Source: Caprella mutica
Taxonomy: Eukaryota > Arthropoda > Malacostraca > Amphipoda > Caprellidae
Assembly (NCBI GenBank): GCA_947561585.1
Contig: CANNZV010002621.1
Location: 1-64,000 of the forward strand
Length of the DNA: 64,000 nt
Direction: 5' to 3'
The position numbers were made by a program, and so were the translations under genes. The notes beneath the pieces were generated by a model. It was not told the origin of the DNA. It saw only the letters and a list, made by a program, of their open reading frames with translations, and made no database searches. Of the stretch, positions 21,486 to 35,130 are shown piece by piece. Numbering within the stretch: the stretch's first letter is position 1; every line of letters begins with the position of its first letter.

Positions 21486-21807
21486 ATTCTAACGTTCAAT
21501 TAATTTTAACGTTAATTTCATTTTAATGTTAATTTCATTTTAACTTTTATTCCATTTAAAAGTTCATTCCATTTTAACATTCATTCCATTTAAACGTTCA
21601 TTCTATTATAGCGTTAATTTCATTTTAACGTTCATTCCATTTTAAATTTCGTTCCATTTTAATTTTCATTTCATTTTAACGTTCATTCAATATTAACGTT
21701 TAATTCATTTAAACGTTCATTCCATTTTAACGTTTGTTTCATTATAACGTTCATCTCATTTTAATGTTCATTTCATTTTAGCGTTTATTCCATTTTAACG
21801 TTCATTC
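21486..21807. repeat. 17-bp satellite array, third block
   Basis: About 320 bp of satellite between two insertions, with the variant order also seen at 4124-4300 and 5262-5560. Ends in ATTC, which is repeated on the far side of the next insertion. Confidence 0.95.
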
Positions 21808-22803
21808 TGTGTTGGCTATGAGCCTCCATGTAATAATTATATATATTAACCTTTTAAAATTTTCCTTCTATATTCTTGTTGGCTAATTAGCATTTTAAAT
21901 TTCGTTATATGTTCTTGTTTGCTAATTAGCATTGTTAAATTTATTCCTTAGGCATTGATAGGCGAGTTTTTACGTTCTCCTTATTATTACCTAATGCCGT
22001 GACCACAATTAATTCAGTCTCTTTAATCTTTTCATACTGTAAACAAGTGCCTTAAATTCGTGCCATTGTGTTGATATTGTGAGAGGAAAATCTATACCAT
22101 GTAAGTTGGTTAAAAATTTGCAAGATTTAGGATTTATTTATAGCTAGTTTATTAAATAGTTAGTTCCTTATTTAGCTTTACTCGTATGCCTAAAAACAGC
22201 ACTAGGGTGACTTGCGAGTTGTCGGTCAGTTTGCATCTTCGGTTGTGTGGGAGGGGGCGATTTTCTGATTGTTGTTTTGTGTCTGTTTGCTTGGTATCCG
22301 TGATACCTGTAGGTATCATGGATGCCAGGTGTGATGGCAGTTGTGGGTTCGTTTTTTCTTGTGTGACCGGTGGTGTGGGACTGGCCGATGATTCGTGATT
22401 TGCCCTAAGTGTAATTTCTAAAAAAAAAAAAATTGTTTGACCAGTTTTCATGTTTCATGTACTTTAACATATATTTATTTACTAAACTGCCTAAAATCTG
22501 TATAAGTAACCTAAAGATTTATCTTTGATGGCTGAATGTATCCATTAATTATTTATTTCATAGTAGTTATGTTTTCTGAATTATTTATTCCATAGTAGGT
22601 ATTTTTTCCGAATTATTCAAGTCCATTTCCGTTATTGATTCTGTGTTATTGTCCGCAGATTACGTGCAAATATCTGGCTGTAACCATCTACCATGTCATA
22701 CCAGTGAATAAAAATTGTTGCTGATCAAGTTTCCAATCCCATGTAAATTTAAAACTCAGAACAAAGTAGTGTTCATAACTTAGGAGGGTAGAACCAGAAC
22801 ACA
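21808..22803. mobile_element. Inserted element with TG...CA ends, possible solo LTR
   Basis: About 996 bp of non-satellite DNA beginning TGTGTTGGCTATGAGCC and ending GAACCAGAACACA. Flanked by ATTC (21804-21807 and 22803-22806, one base overlapping the end), and the satellite is restored when it is removed. TG...CA ends, a short duplication, a length near 1 kb and an AATAAA near 22707 fit a solo LTR; TGTGTT at one end mirrors AACACA at the other. It contains a stem-loop near 22290-22326 (GGTATCCGTGATACC with its near complement). No credible protein. Confidence 0.5.
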
Positions 22804-25800
22804 TTCCAATTTAACGTTCATTCTATTATAACGTTCATTCCATTTTAATGTTCATTTCATTTCAACATTCATTTCATTTTAAAGTTCATCCAATTTTAAC
22901 GTTCATTTAATTTTAACGTTCATTCCATTACAACGTTCATTCCATTTTACCGTTCATTCCATTTTACCGTTCATTCCATTTAAACGTTCATTCCATTTTA
23001 ACGTATATGCTATTTAGACGTTCATTCCATTTTAACGTTTAATACTTTTTAACGTTCATTCCATTTTACAGTTCATTCCATTTCAACGTTCATTCCCTTT
23101 TAATATTTCTTCCATATTAACATTCTTTCCATTTTAACGTTCATTCCATTTTAATATTTCTTCCATATTAACATTCATTCCATTTTAACGTTCATTCCAT
23201 TTTAACGTTCATTTCATTTTAACGTTCATTCCATTTTAACGTTCATTCCAATTTAACGTTCATTCTTTTTAACATTCATTCCATTTTAATGTTCATTCCA
23301 TTTTAACGTTCATTCCATTTATCGATCATTCCATTTTAACGTTCATTCCATTTTAACGTTCATTCCATTTCAACGTTCATTCCATCATAACGTTAATTTC
23401 ATTTTAACATTCATTTCATTCTAACGTTCATTTCATTTTAACGTTCATTCGATTTTAACGTTCATCCCAATTTAACGTTCATTCCATTTTAACATTCATT
23501 CCATTTTAACATTCATTCCATTTTAACGTTCATTCCATTTTAACGTTCATTCGATTTTAACGTTCATTCGATTTTAACGTTCATCCAATTTTAACGTTCA
23601 TTCCATTTTAACGTTCATTCCATTTTAAGGATTCTTCCAAATTAACCTTTAATTCATTTCAACAATCATTTCATTTTAACGTTCTTTTCATTTTACCGTT
23701 TATTTCATTTTAACGTTCATTTCATTTTAACGTTTATTCCATTTTAACGTTCATTCCATTTTTCTGTTCATTCCATTTTAACATTCATTCCAATTTTACG
23801 TTCATTCTATCATAACGTTCATTCCATTTTAACGTTCAATTCATTTCAACATTCATTTCATTTCAACGTATATTCCATTTTAACGTTCATTCCATTTTAC
23901 CGTTCATTTCATTTCAACGTTCATTTCATCTTAACGTATATGCTATTTAGACGTTCATTCCATTTTAACGTTTAATCCTTTTTAACGTTCATTCCATTAT
24001 AACATTCATTCCATTTTAATGTTTCTTCCATATTAACGTTCATTCCATTCTAACGTTCGTTTCATTTTACGTTCATTTCATTTTAACGTTCATTCAATTT
24101 TAACGTTCATTACAATTTAACGTTCATTCTATTTTAACTTTCATTCCATTTTAATGTTCATTCCATTTTAACGTTCATTTCGTTTAACGTTCATTCCATT
24201 TTAATGATCATCTCACTCTAACGTTTATTCCATTTTAACGTTCATTCCATTTCACTGTTCATTCCATTTTAACGTACTTTCCAATTTTCATGTCATTTCA
24301 TTTTTACGTTCATTCCATTTTAACGTTTCTTCCATATTATCGTTCAATTCATTTCAATGTTCCATTCCATTTCAACGTTCATTTCATTTTAACGTTTATT
24401 CCATTTTAAAGTTCATTCCATTTTATCGTTCATTCCATTTTAACGTTCATTCCAATTTACCGTTCATTCTATTTAAACGTTCATTCAATTTCAACGTTCA
24501 TTCCATTTTAACGTTCATTCCATTTTAACTTTCATTCCATTTTAACGTTCATTTCATTTTACGTTCATTCCATTTTAACGTTCATTCCATTTCAATGTTC
24601 ATTCCATTTTAAGGATTCTTCCAAATTAACCTTTAATTCATTTCAACAATCATTTCATTTTAACGTTCTTTTCATTTTACCGTTTATTTCATTTTAACGT
24701 TCATTTCATTTTAACGTTTATTCCATTTTAACGTTCATTCCATTTTTCTGTTCATTCCATTTTAACATTCATTCCAATTTTACGTTCATTCTATCATAAC
24801 GTTCATTCCATTTTAACGTTCAATTCATTTCAACATTCATTTCATTTCAACGTATATTCCATTTTAACGTTCATTCCATTTTACCGTTCATTTCATTTCA
24901 ACGTTCATTTCATCTTAACGTATATGCTATTTAGACGTTCATTCCATTTTAACGTTTAATCCTTTTTAACGTTCATTCCATTATAACATTCATTCCATTT
25001 TAATGTTTCTTCCATATTAACGTTCATTCCATTCTAACGTTCGTTTCATTTTACGTTCATTTCATTTTAACGTTCATTCAATTTTAACGTTCATTACAAT
25101 TTAACGTTCATTCTATTTTAACTTTCATTCCATTTTAATGTTCATTCCATTTTAACGTTCATTTCGTTTAACGTTCATTCCATTTTAATGTTCATTCCAT
25201 TTTAACGTTCATTTCATTTTAACGTTCATCTCATTTTAATGATCATCTTATTCTAACGTTTATTCCATTTTAACGTTCATTCCATTTCACTGTTCATTCC
25301 ATTTTAACGTACTTTCCAATTTTCATGTCATTTCATTTTTACGTTCATTCCATTTTAACGTTTCTTCCATATTATCGTTTAATTCATTTCAATGTTCCAT
25401 TCCATTTCAACGTTCATTTCATTTTAACGTTTATTCCATTTTAAAGTTCATTCCATTTTATCGTTCATTCCATTTTAACGTTCATTCCAATTTACCGTTC
25501 ATTCTATTTAAACGTTCATTCAATTTCAACGTTCATTCCATTTTAACGTTCATTCCATTTTAACTTTCATTCCATTTTAACGTTCATTTCATTTTACGTT
25601 CATTCCATTTTAACGTTCATTCCATTTCAATGTTCATTCCATTTTACCGTTCATTTCATTTTAATGCTCATTCCATTTTACTGTTAATTCCATTTTAACG
25701 TTCATTCCATTTTAACGTTCATTCCATTTTAACGTTCATTCCATTCTAACGTTCAATTAATTTTAACTTTAATTTCATTTTAATATTAATTTCATTTTAA

Positions 25801-28800
25801 CTTTTATTCCATTTAAACGTTCATTCCATTGTAACATTCATTCAATATTAACGTTTAATTCATTTAAACGTTCATTCCATTTTAACGTTCGTTTCATTTT
25901 AACGTTCATCTCATTTTAATGTTCATTTCATTCTAGCGTTTATTCCATTTTAACGTTCATTCCAATTTAACGTTCATTCTATTATAACGTTCATTCCATT
26001 TTAACGTTCATTTAATTTTAACGTTTATTCCATTACAACGTTCATTCCATTTTAACGTATATGCTATTTAGACGTTCATTCCATTTTAACATTTAATCCT
26101 TTTTAACGTTCATTCCATTATAACGTTAATTTCATTTTGACGTTTATTATATTTTAACGTTCATTCCATTTTAACATTCATTTCATTTTAACATTTATTT
26201 TATTACAATTTTAATTTCATTTTAACGTTCATTCCATATTAACGTTTAATTCATTTCAACGTTCATTCCATTTTACAGTTTATTCCATTTCAACGTTCAT
26301 TCCATTTTAATGTTCATTCCATTTTAACGTTCATTTCATTTTTAACGTTCATTTCATTTTTACGTTCATTTCATTTTAACGTTCATTTCATTTTTTACTT
26401 TCATTTATTTTAAACGTCGATTCCATTTTACCGTTCATTCCATTTTAACGTTCATTCTATTTTAACATTCATTCCATTTTAACGTTCATTCCATTTTAAC
26501 GTTCATTCGATTTTAACATTCATTCCATTTTAACGTTCATCCCATTTTAACGTTCATTCCATTTTAACGTTCATTCCATTTGAACGTTTCTTCCAAATAA
26601 ACCTTTAATTCATTTCAACAATCATTCCATTTTAACGTTCTTTTAATTTTACCGTTTATTTCATTTTAATGTTCATTTCATTTTACCGTTTATTCTATCA
26701 TAACGTTCATTCCATTTTAACGTTCAATTCATTTTAACATTCATTTCATTATAACGTTTATTCCATTTCAACGTTCATTCCATTTTACCGTTCATTTCAT
26801 TTTAACGTTCATTTCATCTTAACGTATATGCTATTTAGACGTTCATTCCATTTTAATGTTTAATCCTTTTTAACGTTCATTCCATTATAACATTCATTTC
26901 ATTTCAACGTATATTCCATTTTAACGTTCATTCCATTTTACCGTTCATTTCATTTTAACGTTCATTTCATCTTAACGTATATGCTATTTAGACGTTCATT
27001 CCATTTTAACGTTTAATCTTTTTAAACGTTCATTCCATTATAACATTCATTCCATTTCAATGTTTCTTCCATATTAACGTTCATTCCATTCTAACGTTCA
27101 TTTCATTTTAACGTTCATTCAATTTTAACGTTCATTACAATTTAACGTTCATTCTATTTTAACTTTCATTCCATTTTAATGTTCATTCCATTTTAACGTT
27201 CATTCCGTTTAACGTTCATTCCATTTTAATGTTCATTCCATTTTAACGTTCATTTCATTTTAACGTTCATTCCATATTAACGTTTAATTTATTTATACGT
27301 TCATTCCATTTTACCGTTCGTTTCATTTTAACGTTCATCTCATTTTAATGATCATTTTATTTTAACGTTTATTCCAATTTAACGTTCATTCCATTTTAAC
27401 GTTCATTTCATTTTAACGTTCATTCCATATTAACATTTAATTCATTTCAACGTTCATTCCATTTTAACGTTCGTTTCATTTTAACGTTCATCTCATTCTA
27501 ACGTTTATTCCATTTTAACGTTCATTCCATTTCACTGTTCATTCCATTTTAACGTACTTTCCAATTTTCATGTCATTTCATTTTTACGTTCATTCCATTT
27601 TGACGTTCATTCCATTTTAACGTTTCTTCCATATTATCGTTTAATTCATTTCAATGTTCCATTCCATTTCAACGTTCATTTCATTTTAACGTTTATTCCA
27701 TTTTAAAGTTCATTCCATTTTATCGTTCATTCCATATTAACGTTCATTCCAATTTAACGTTCATTCTATATAAACGTTCATTCAATTTCAACGTTCATTC
27801 CATTTTAACGTTCATTCCATTTTAACTTTCATTCCATTTTAACGTTCATTTCATTTTAACGTTCATTCCATTTTAACGTTCATTCCATTTCAATGTTCAT
27901 TCCATTTTACCGTTCATTTCATTTTAATGCTCATTCCATTTTACTGTTCATTCCATTTTAACGTTCATTCCATTTTAACGTTCATTCCATTTTAACGTTT
28001 ATTCCATTTTAACGTTCATTCCATTCTAACGTTCAATTAATTTTAACTTTAATTTCATTTTAATATTAATTTCATTTTAACTTTTATTCCATTTAAACGT
28101 TCATTCCATTTTAACATTCATTCAATATTAACGTTTAATTCATTTAAACGTTCATTCCATTTTAACGTTCGTTTCATTTTAACGTTCATATCATTTTAAT
28201 GTTCATTTCATTTTAGCGTTTATTCCATTTTAAAGTTCATCCCAATTTAACGTTCATTCTATTATAACGTTCATTCCATTTTAACGTTCATTTAATTTTA
28301 ACGTTTATTCCATTACAACGTTCATTCCATTTTAACGTATATGCTATTTAGACGTTCATTCCATTTTAACGTTTAATCCTTTTTAACGTTCATACCATTA
28401 TAACGTTAATTTCATTTTGACGTTTATTATATTTTAACGTTCATTCCATTTTAACATTCATTTCATTTTAACATTTATTTTATTACAACGTTAACTTCAT
28501 TTTTACGTTCATTCCATATTAACGTTTAATTCATTTCAACGTTCATTCCATTTTACAGTTTATTCCATTTCAACGTTCATTCCATTTTAATGTTCATTTC
28601 ATTTTAACGTTCATTTCATTTTTAACGTTCATTTCATTTTTACGTTCATTTCATTTTAACGTTCATTTCATTTTTTACTTTCATTTATTTTTAACGTCGA
28701 TTCCATTTTACCGTTCATTCCATTTTAACGTTCATTCTATTTTAACATTCATTCCATTTTAACGTTCATTCCATTTTAACGTTCATTCCATTTTAACGTT

Positions 28801-31800
28801 CATTCGATTTTAACGTTCATTCCATTTTAACGTTCATCCCATTTTAACGTTCATTCCATTTTAACGTTCATTCCATTTTAACGTTTCTTCCAAATTAACC
28901 TTTAATTCATTTCAACAATCATTCCATTTTAACGTTCTTTTCATTTTACCGTTTATTTCATTTTAACATTCATTTCATTTTAACGTTTATTCTATCATAA
29001 CGTTCATTCCATTTTAGCGTTCAATTCATTTTAACATTCATTTCATTTTAACGTTTATTCCATTTCAACGTTCATCCCATTTTACCGTTCATTTCATTTT
29101 AACGTTCATTTCATCTTAACGTATATGCTATTTAGACGTTCATTCCATTTTCATTTAGATGTCTATTTAAACGTTCATTCCATTTTTACGTTCATTTCAT
29201 TTTAACGTTCATTTCATTTTTTACTTTCATTTATTTTTAACGTCGATTCCATTTTACCGTTCATTCCATTTTAACGTTCATTCTATTTTAACATTCATTC
29301 CATTTTAACGTTCATTCCATTTTAACGTTCATTCGATTTTAACGTTCATTCCATTTTAACGCTCATCCCATTTTAACGTTCATTCCATTTTAACGTTCAT
29401 TCCATTTGAACGTTTCTTCCAAATTAACCTTTAATTCATTTCAACAATCATTCCATTTTAACGTTCTTTTCATTTTACCGTTTATTTCATTTTAACATTC
29501 ATTTCATTTTAACGTTTATTCTATCATAACGTTCATTCCATTTAAACGTTCAATTCATTTTAACATTCATTTCATTTTAACGTTTATTCCATTTCAACGT
29601 TCATTCCATTTTACCGTTCATTTCATTTTAACGTTCATTTCATCTTAACGTATATGCTATTTAGACGTTCATTCCATTTTCATTTAGATGTCTATTTAAA
29701 CGTTCATTCCATTATAACGTTAATTTCATTTTTAGCGTCTACTTCCTTTTAACGTTCATTCCATTTTAACATTCATTCCATTTTAACGTTCATTCCATTT
29801 TAACGTTGATTTCATTTTAACGTTCATTCCATATTAATGTTTAATTCATTTCAACGTTCATTCCATTTTACAGTTCATTCCATTTCAACGTTCATTCCAT
29901 TTCAACGTTCATTCCATTTCAACGTTCATTCCATTTTAATGTTTCTTCCATATTAACGTTCATTCCATTCTAACGTTCGTTTCATTTTATGTTCATTTCA
30001 TTTTAACGTTCATTCAATTTCAACGTTCATTGCAATTTAATGTTCATTCTATTTTAACTTTCATTCCATTTTAATGTTCATTCCATTTTAATGTTCATTC
30101 CATTTAACGTTCATTCCATTTTAACATTCATTCCATTATAACGTTAATTTCATTTTAACGTTAATTTCATTTTTACGTTTAATTCATTTCAACGTTCATT
30201 CAATTACATCGTTCATTCCATTTTAACGTTCGTTCCATTTTATCATTCATTCCATTTTAACGTTCATTTCATTTTAACGTTCATTCCATATTAACGTTTA
30301 ATTCATTTAAACGTTCATTCTATTTTACGTTCGTTTCCTTTTAACGTTCATCTCATTTTAACGATCATTTTATTTTTAACGTTTATTCCATTTTAACGTT
30401 CATTCCATTTTAACGTTCATTTCATTTTAACGTTCATTCCATATTAACATTTAATTCATTTCAACGTTCATTCCATTTTAACGTTCGTTTCATTTTAACG
30501 TTCATCTCATTCTAATGTTTATTCCATTTTAACGTTCATTCCATTTTACTGTTCATTCCATTTTAACGTTCATTCCAATTTTCATGTCATTCCATTTTAC
30601 GGTTCATTCCATTTTAACGTTCATTCCATTTTAACGTTCATTCAATTTTAACGTTCATTCCATTTTAACGTTCATTCCATTCTAACGTTCAATTAATTTT
30701 AACTTTAATTTCATTTTAATGTTAATTTCATTTTAACTTTTATTCCATTTAAACGTTCATTCCATTTTAACATTCATTCAATTTAAACGTTCATTCTATT
30801 ATAACATTAATTTCATTATAACGCTCATTCCATTTTAAATTTCATTCCATTTTAATTTTCATTTTATTTTAACATTCATTCATTATTAACGTTTAATTCA
30901 TTTAAACGTTCATTTCATTTTAACGTTCGTTTCATTTTAACGTTCATCTCATTTTAACGTTTATTCCATTACAACGTTCATTCCATTTTACCGTTCATTC
31001 CATTTGAACGTTCATTCCATTTAAACGTTTATGCTATTTAGACGTTCATTCCATTTTAACGTTTAATCCTTTTTAACGTTCATTCCATTATAACGTTAAT
31101 TCCATTTTGACGTTTATTATATTTTAACGTTCATTCCATTTTAACATTCATTTCATTTTAACATTTATTCTATTACAATGTTAATTTCATTTTAACGTTC
31201 ATTCCATATTAACATTTAATTCATTTCAACGTTTATTCCATTTTACAGTTCATTCCATTTCAACGTTCATTCCCTTCTAACTTTCATTCTATTTTAACGT
31301 TCATTCCATTTTAATATTTCTTCCATATTAACATTCATTCCATTTTAACGTTCATTTCATTTTAACGTTCATTTCATTTTAACGTTCATTCCATTTTAAC
31401 GTTCATTCCAATTTAACGTTCATTCTATTTTAACGTTCATTCCATTTTAATGTTCATTTAATTTTTACGTTCATTTCATTTGAACGTTCATTTCATTTTT
31501 ACGTTCATTTCATTTCATTTTAACGTTCATTTCATTTTTTTACTTTCATTTATTTTTAACGTCGATTCCATTTTACCGTTCATTCCATTTTAACGTTCAT
31601 TCTATTTCAACATTCATTCCATTTTAACGTTCATTCCATTTTAACGTTCATTCCATTTTAACGTTCATTCGATTTTAACGTTCATTCCATTTTAACGTTC
31701 ATTCCATTTTAACGTTAATTTCATTTTTAACGTTCATTTCATTTTTAACGTTCATTTCATTTTTAACGTCGATTCCATTTTACCGTTCATTCTATTTTAA

Positions 31801-32605
31801 CGTTCAATCTATTTTAACGTTCATTCAATTTTAACGTTCATTCCATTTTAACGCTCATTCTATTTTAACGTTCATTCTATTTTAACATTCATTTCATTTT
31901 AACGTTCATTCCATATAAACATTTAATTAATTTTAACGTTCATTTATTTTTAACGTCGATTCCATTTTACTGTTCATTCAATTTTAACGTTCATTACATT
32001 TTAACGTTCATTACATTTTAACGTTCATTTCATTTTAACGTCCATTTCATTTTAACGTTCATTTCATTTTTCCGTTCATTCCATTTTTACGTTCATTCCA
32101 TTTTACTGTTCATTCCATTTTAACGTTCATTCCATTTTAACGTTCATTCCATTTTAACGTTCATTGCATCTTAACGTTTATTCCATTTTAACGTTCATTT
32201 CATTTCAACGTTCATTTCATTTCAACGTTCATTTCATTTCAACGTACATTCCATTTTTAATGTTCATTCCATTTTAACATCAATTTCATTTAAACATTCA
32301 TTCCATATTAACATTTAATTCATTTAAACATTCATTCCATTTTAAAGTTCATTTCATTTTAACGTTCATTTCATTTTAACGTTCATTTCATTTTAACGTT
32401 CATTTTATTTAAACGTTCATTTTATTTTAACGTTTATTCCATTTTACCGTTCATTCCAATTTAATCATTCAATTTTAACGTTCATTCCATTATAACGTTC
32501 ATTCCATTTTAACGTTCTTTCCATATTAACGTTTAATCCATTATAATGTTCATTCCATTTTAACGTTTAATCCAGTATAACGTTTAATCCATAATAACAT
32601 TCCAA
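22804..32605. repeat. 17-bp satellite array, fourth and largest block
   Basis: Nearly 10 kb of the same satellite in the same orientation. Higher-order repeats are plain: the TTAAGGATTCTTCC variant recurs at 23625 and 24609 (984 bp apart), TAACGTACTTTCC at 24270, 25305 and 27550, and ATGCTATTTAGACG followed by the same order of variants near 26055 and 28335. The last few hundred bases (from about 31700) are more irregular, and the array fades out at ACGTTTAATCCATAATAACA. No genes. Confidence 0.96.
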
Positions 32606-33400
32606 TTACCTATATATCAATTTGTTCAAGTTATTCAATAGTGTATTATTGTATTTAGATGGTAATTATTAGCTGGTAATGGGGTAATAAATACTTTCTA
32701 TTACCGTACCGGTAATGCAACACAGCACACATTTCTCATGTCATCACTCTACTAAAAAATTCAAGAAATTACTGACCATTAAATGGATTTTATCACTACT
32801 AATAGCGGCATTTAACATTAATCAATAAGATCTATCAGACATATTTATCACTTTCCTATTCTTTTCACATAATAAATATTTATTTTTATTGTGATTGAAT
32901 ACAAATATATACAATACCTATGTTTCATATGAAAATATATATATTATTCTTAAAATATTAATTAATATCATATTAAAAACTTAATGTCTACTGACTTCGA
33001 CCCACCTATGCAGGAATTAAATTTAACACATAAATTAGTATTGCGATCATTTTAACAATTAAGGTCATTGTGAAACGTTAAGTGTCTCATAAAAAGGAAA
33101 ATCTTACATTATATGCAGTGTATAATAACTATCAAATGCATTTGACACATTTACTTATTTTTACTTTTTAAAAGAGAAAGGCACAGTTATCATATTAATT
33201 ACCTACGCAATTCATTTCAATGGAAAGAAAAAGATAACTAATTAATATTTGCGGGGCTTCAAAATCACTAATGAAAATATAACATGTCATTTGGAGTTCA
33301 AGGGAAAAAGTGAAATACAATAATACACACACTAGTCAACTGTAATAATTGGCAAAGTAATTGAGAACATATTATGGAAAGCATTGAATAAAGAAGCAAG
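32606..33400. other. AT-rich unique DNA, no feature seen
   Basis: Transition from satellite to single-copy-like DNA. No reading frame, repeat or RNA gene could be supported. Confidence 0.6.
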
Positions 33401-33539
33401 TCACGCCCCTGCATGAGAAGGTTGTCTATCGCTCAAAGGGATGATGTGTCATTAGAGAAAATGAAAACCAATGGAAAAGTGCGAGAACAACCTCATTGGT
33501 TATTATATTCCATCAACTTACTTCTATTCACATTCTTCA

Positions 33540-33700
33540 GAAACACTCTTCAATGTTATTCGTACGGGGGAATGTCCGAAACGAATTAATAGCAATTTTA
33601 TAGTGTAATTCATATGCAATAAAAATATGGAAAGAAGGCCAGTGGTCTGAAGAAAGGTATATAAACACTTTGACTTGGTGGAATATCATCAGTTTCATTG
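33540..33700 (+). promoter_or_regulatory. Promoter of cuticle gene copy 1
   Basis: TATATAAA at 33658-33665 and a TCAGTT arthropod initiator at 33689 (A at 33691, 33 bases from the TATA start). Upstream, AATGTTATTCGTACG and GGCCAGTGGTCTGAAG are shared with the other copies, marking a conserved proximal promoter. The 5' leader continues through GTCGAATAAACAACTCTGG to the ATG at 33787. Confidence 0.85.
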
Positions 33701-33786
33701 TTTGTTTAGTCGAATAAACAACTCTGGAATACTACGAACGACCGAAATATTTATTCGATTTCTTGTGATATAAAACATAAAATAAA

Positions 33787-34558
33787 ATGAAGATTGTGAG
33801 TAATATTTGAAATATAGCGACTGAAATGATTAAATTTTCATGTAATAGTAATAATTTGAACCTTAAAGAAAAAAAAAAGATTCAGATTTTAAGAAATATC
33901 TCAACCAGGTTGTGCTTTCCTGTCTGGTGGCTGCCGCACTTGCCAGACCAGATGGAGGTTATGGTGCACCAGCTCCCTCCTACCAGCCTGCCAAACCCCA
34001 CCATGGAGGAGGTGGATACACAGGAGCCCACCATGGAAGCAAAGGAGGCCTTGGCGGTGGTCATGGTAACTTGGCTGGAGGATATGGAGGACATCAACAG
34101 CAATATGAAGACGTGAGATGGTTGTTGATATATGATCAATAGTAGTATATAAACTAGCTTCAACCATACAAATGTAATATGTGAAACTCTCTACTTGTTT
34201 ACAATCATCTAGCATGAGATGCCTTTACATTTATATATTTTCCGAATTGCAGACTCACCCTAAATACAACTACGAGTACAAAGTAGCCGACGATTACTAC
34301 GGTGCAAACTTCGGTCACGCAGAAGCAAGGGACGGTTACGCCACACAAGGCTCTTACTACGTACACCTTCCTGACGGTAGAATACAGACTGTGACCTACA
34401 CTGCCGACCAGCACGGTTACCACCCACAGGTCAGCTACGAGGGAGAAGCTAAGTTTGATGCGGCCCAAGGGGGATACAAGCAACCCCAGCACCAACCTGC
34501 TCACCATGGCGGTGCTTCTGGAGGCTACAAGAGACCCGTCACCCAGGGTTACCACTAA
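33787..34558 (+). CDS. RR-type cuticle protein, copy 1 (three exons)
   Basis: Exons 33787-33795, 33909-34112 and 34253-34558; introns (113 and 140 bp) have GT...AG ends and fall between codons. Exon 1 encodes only MKI, which continues in exon 2 as a secretion signal (VVLSCLVAAALARP), the usual design of insect cuticle genes. The mature 172-residue precursor product has a Gly/His/Tyr-rich arm (KPHHGGGGY, GGYGGHQQQY), then the Rebers-Riddiford chitin-binding domain in exon 3 (YNYEYKVADDYYG ... GSYYVHLPDG ... YTADQHGYHPQVSYEGEA), and a short tail ending RPVTQGYH. It would be secreted by epidermis and bind chitin; the domain resembles RR-2 and resilin-type members. The tail lacks the PVRGYKQPSAGYH end of the other copies. 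AATAAA follows 90 bases after the stop. Confidence 0.93.
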
Positions 34559-34647
34559 GGAGGATCTGTTGTGTCTCAAAAAACAATATTGGTAAAGTCT
34601 ACCTGATCCAAATACCATTGGTGATGTATTTTCAACACAGTGATGTT

Positions 34648-34653
34648 AATAAA
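34648..34653 (+). promoter_or_regulatory. Polyadenylation signal of copy 1
   Basis: AATAAA 90 bases after the stop codon, followed within 30 bases by a T/G-rich stretch (CTTTGTCTTATT). Confidence 0.7.
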
Positions 34654-34669
34654 AGAAACTGAAAAAGAA

Positions 34670-35130
34670 ACTTTGTCTTATTAAATAGAATTCATGAAAA
34701 TAATCTCCTGTAATCCTTATTTGAGAAATACTGAGAATTCGTTATTCTTAGAAATGCTTTTATAAAATAAAATGTGGCACCTTCTTGTGATGGTTTAAAA
34801 CGTGAGCATCCATGTTTCTATTCACAGTGAATGAATTAGGTAGTACTTCTATTTCTGCTTAAGTACAATGTTTATTGTAAATTGAGTTCTATATATATTA
34901 TAACAATTTTAAAGATATCTAACTTTGAAAATGAGCTACATATTCGTTCAAATGAACAAGTTTTATTGTACTATTTCAACAAATGCAGACATAGAAAGGT
35001 ATCTGCTCTGTTAATTTATACACTTCCGGGAGGATAAATGACGAACATCTTATTCACGTATAGAAACGACACACAGACGAGGGAACTCGAAGGTCTGTTA
35101 ACGAGGGGAGACAATTGGGAGACGAGAAAG
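34670..35130. other. AT-rich spacer, no feature seen
   Basis: Single-copy-like DNA between cuticle copy 1 and the mariner-like element. Confidence 0.55.

Noticed and set aside
20860..21499. Several frames of 60-120 codons in the 35-bp minisatellite
   Set aside because: Repeat artefact, same reasoning: overlapping frames on both strands with the same repeated words.
22152..22451. Frames of 70-99 codons on both strands inside the 21808-22803 insertion
   Set aside because: No family signature and no repeated motif; likely chance openness in a GC-richer patch.
1..32605. Reading the 17-bp satellite as a CRISPR-like array
   Set aside because: Units are contiguous with no unique spacers, and the host is clearly an insect genome.
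33826..34215. Alternative frames on both strands across cuticle exon 2
   Set aside because: Shadows of the spliced cuticle gene; they repeat at each copy but do not respect the conserved splice sites.
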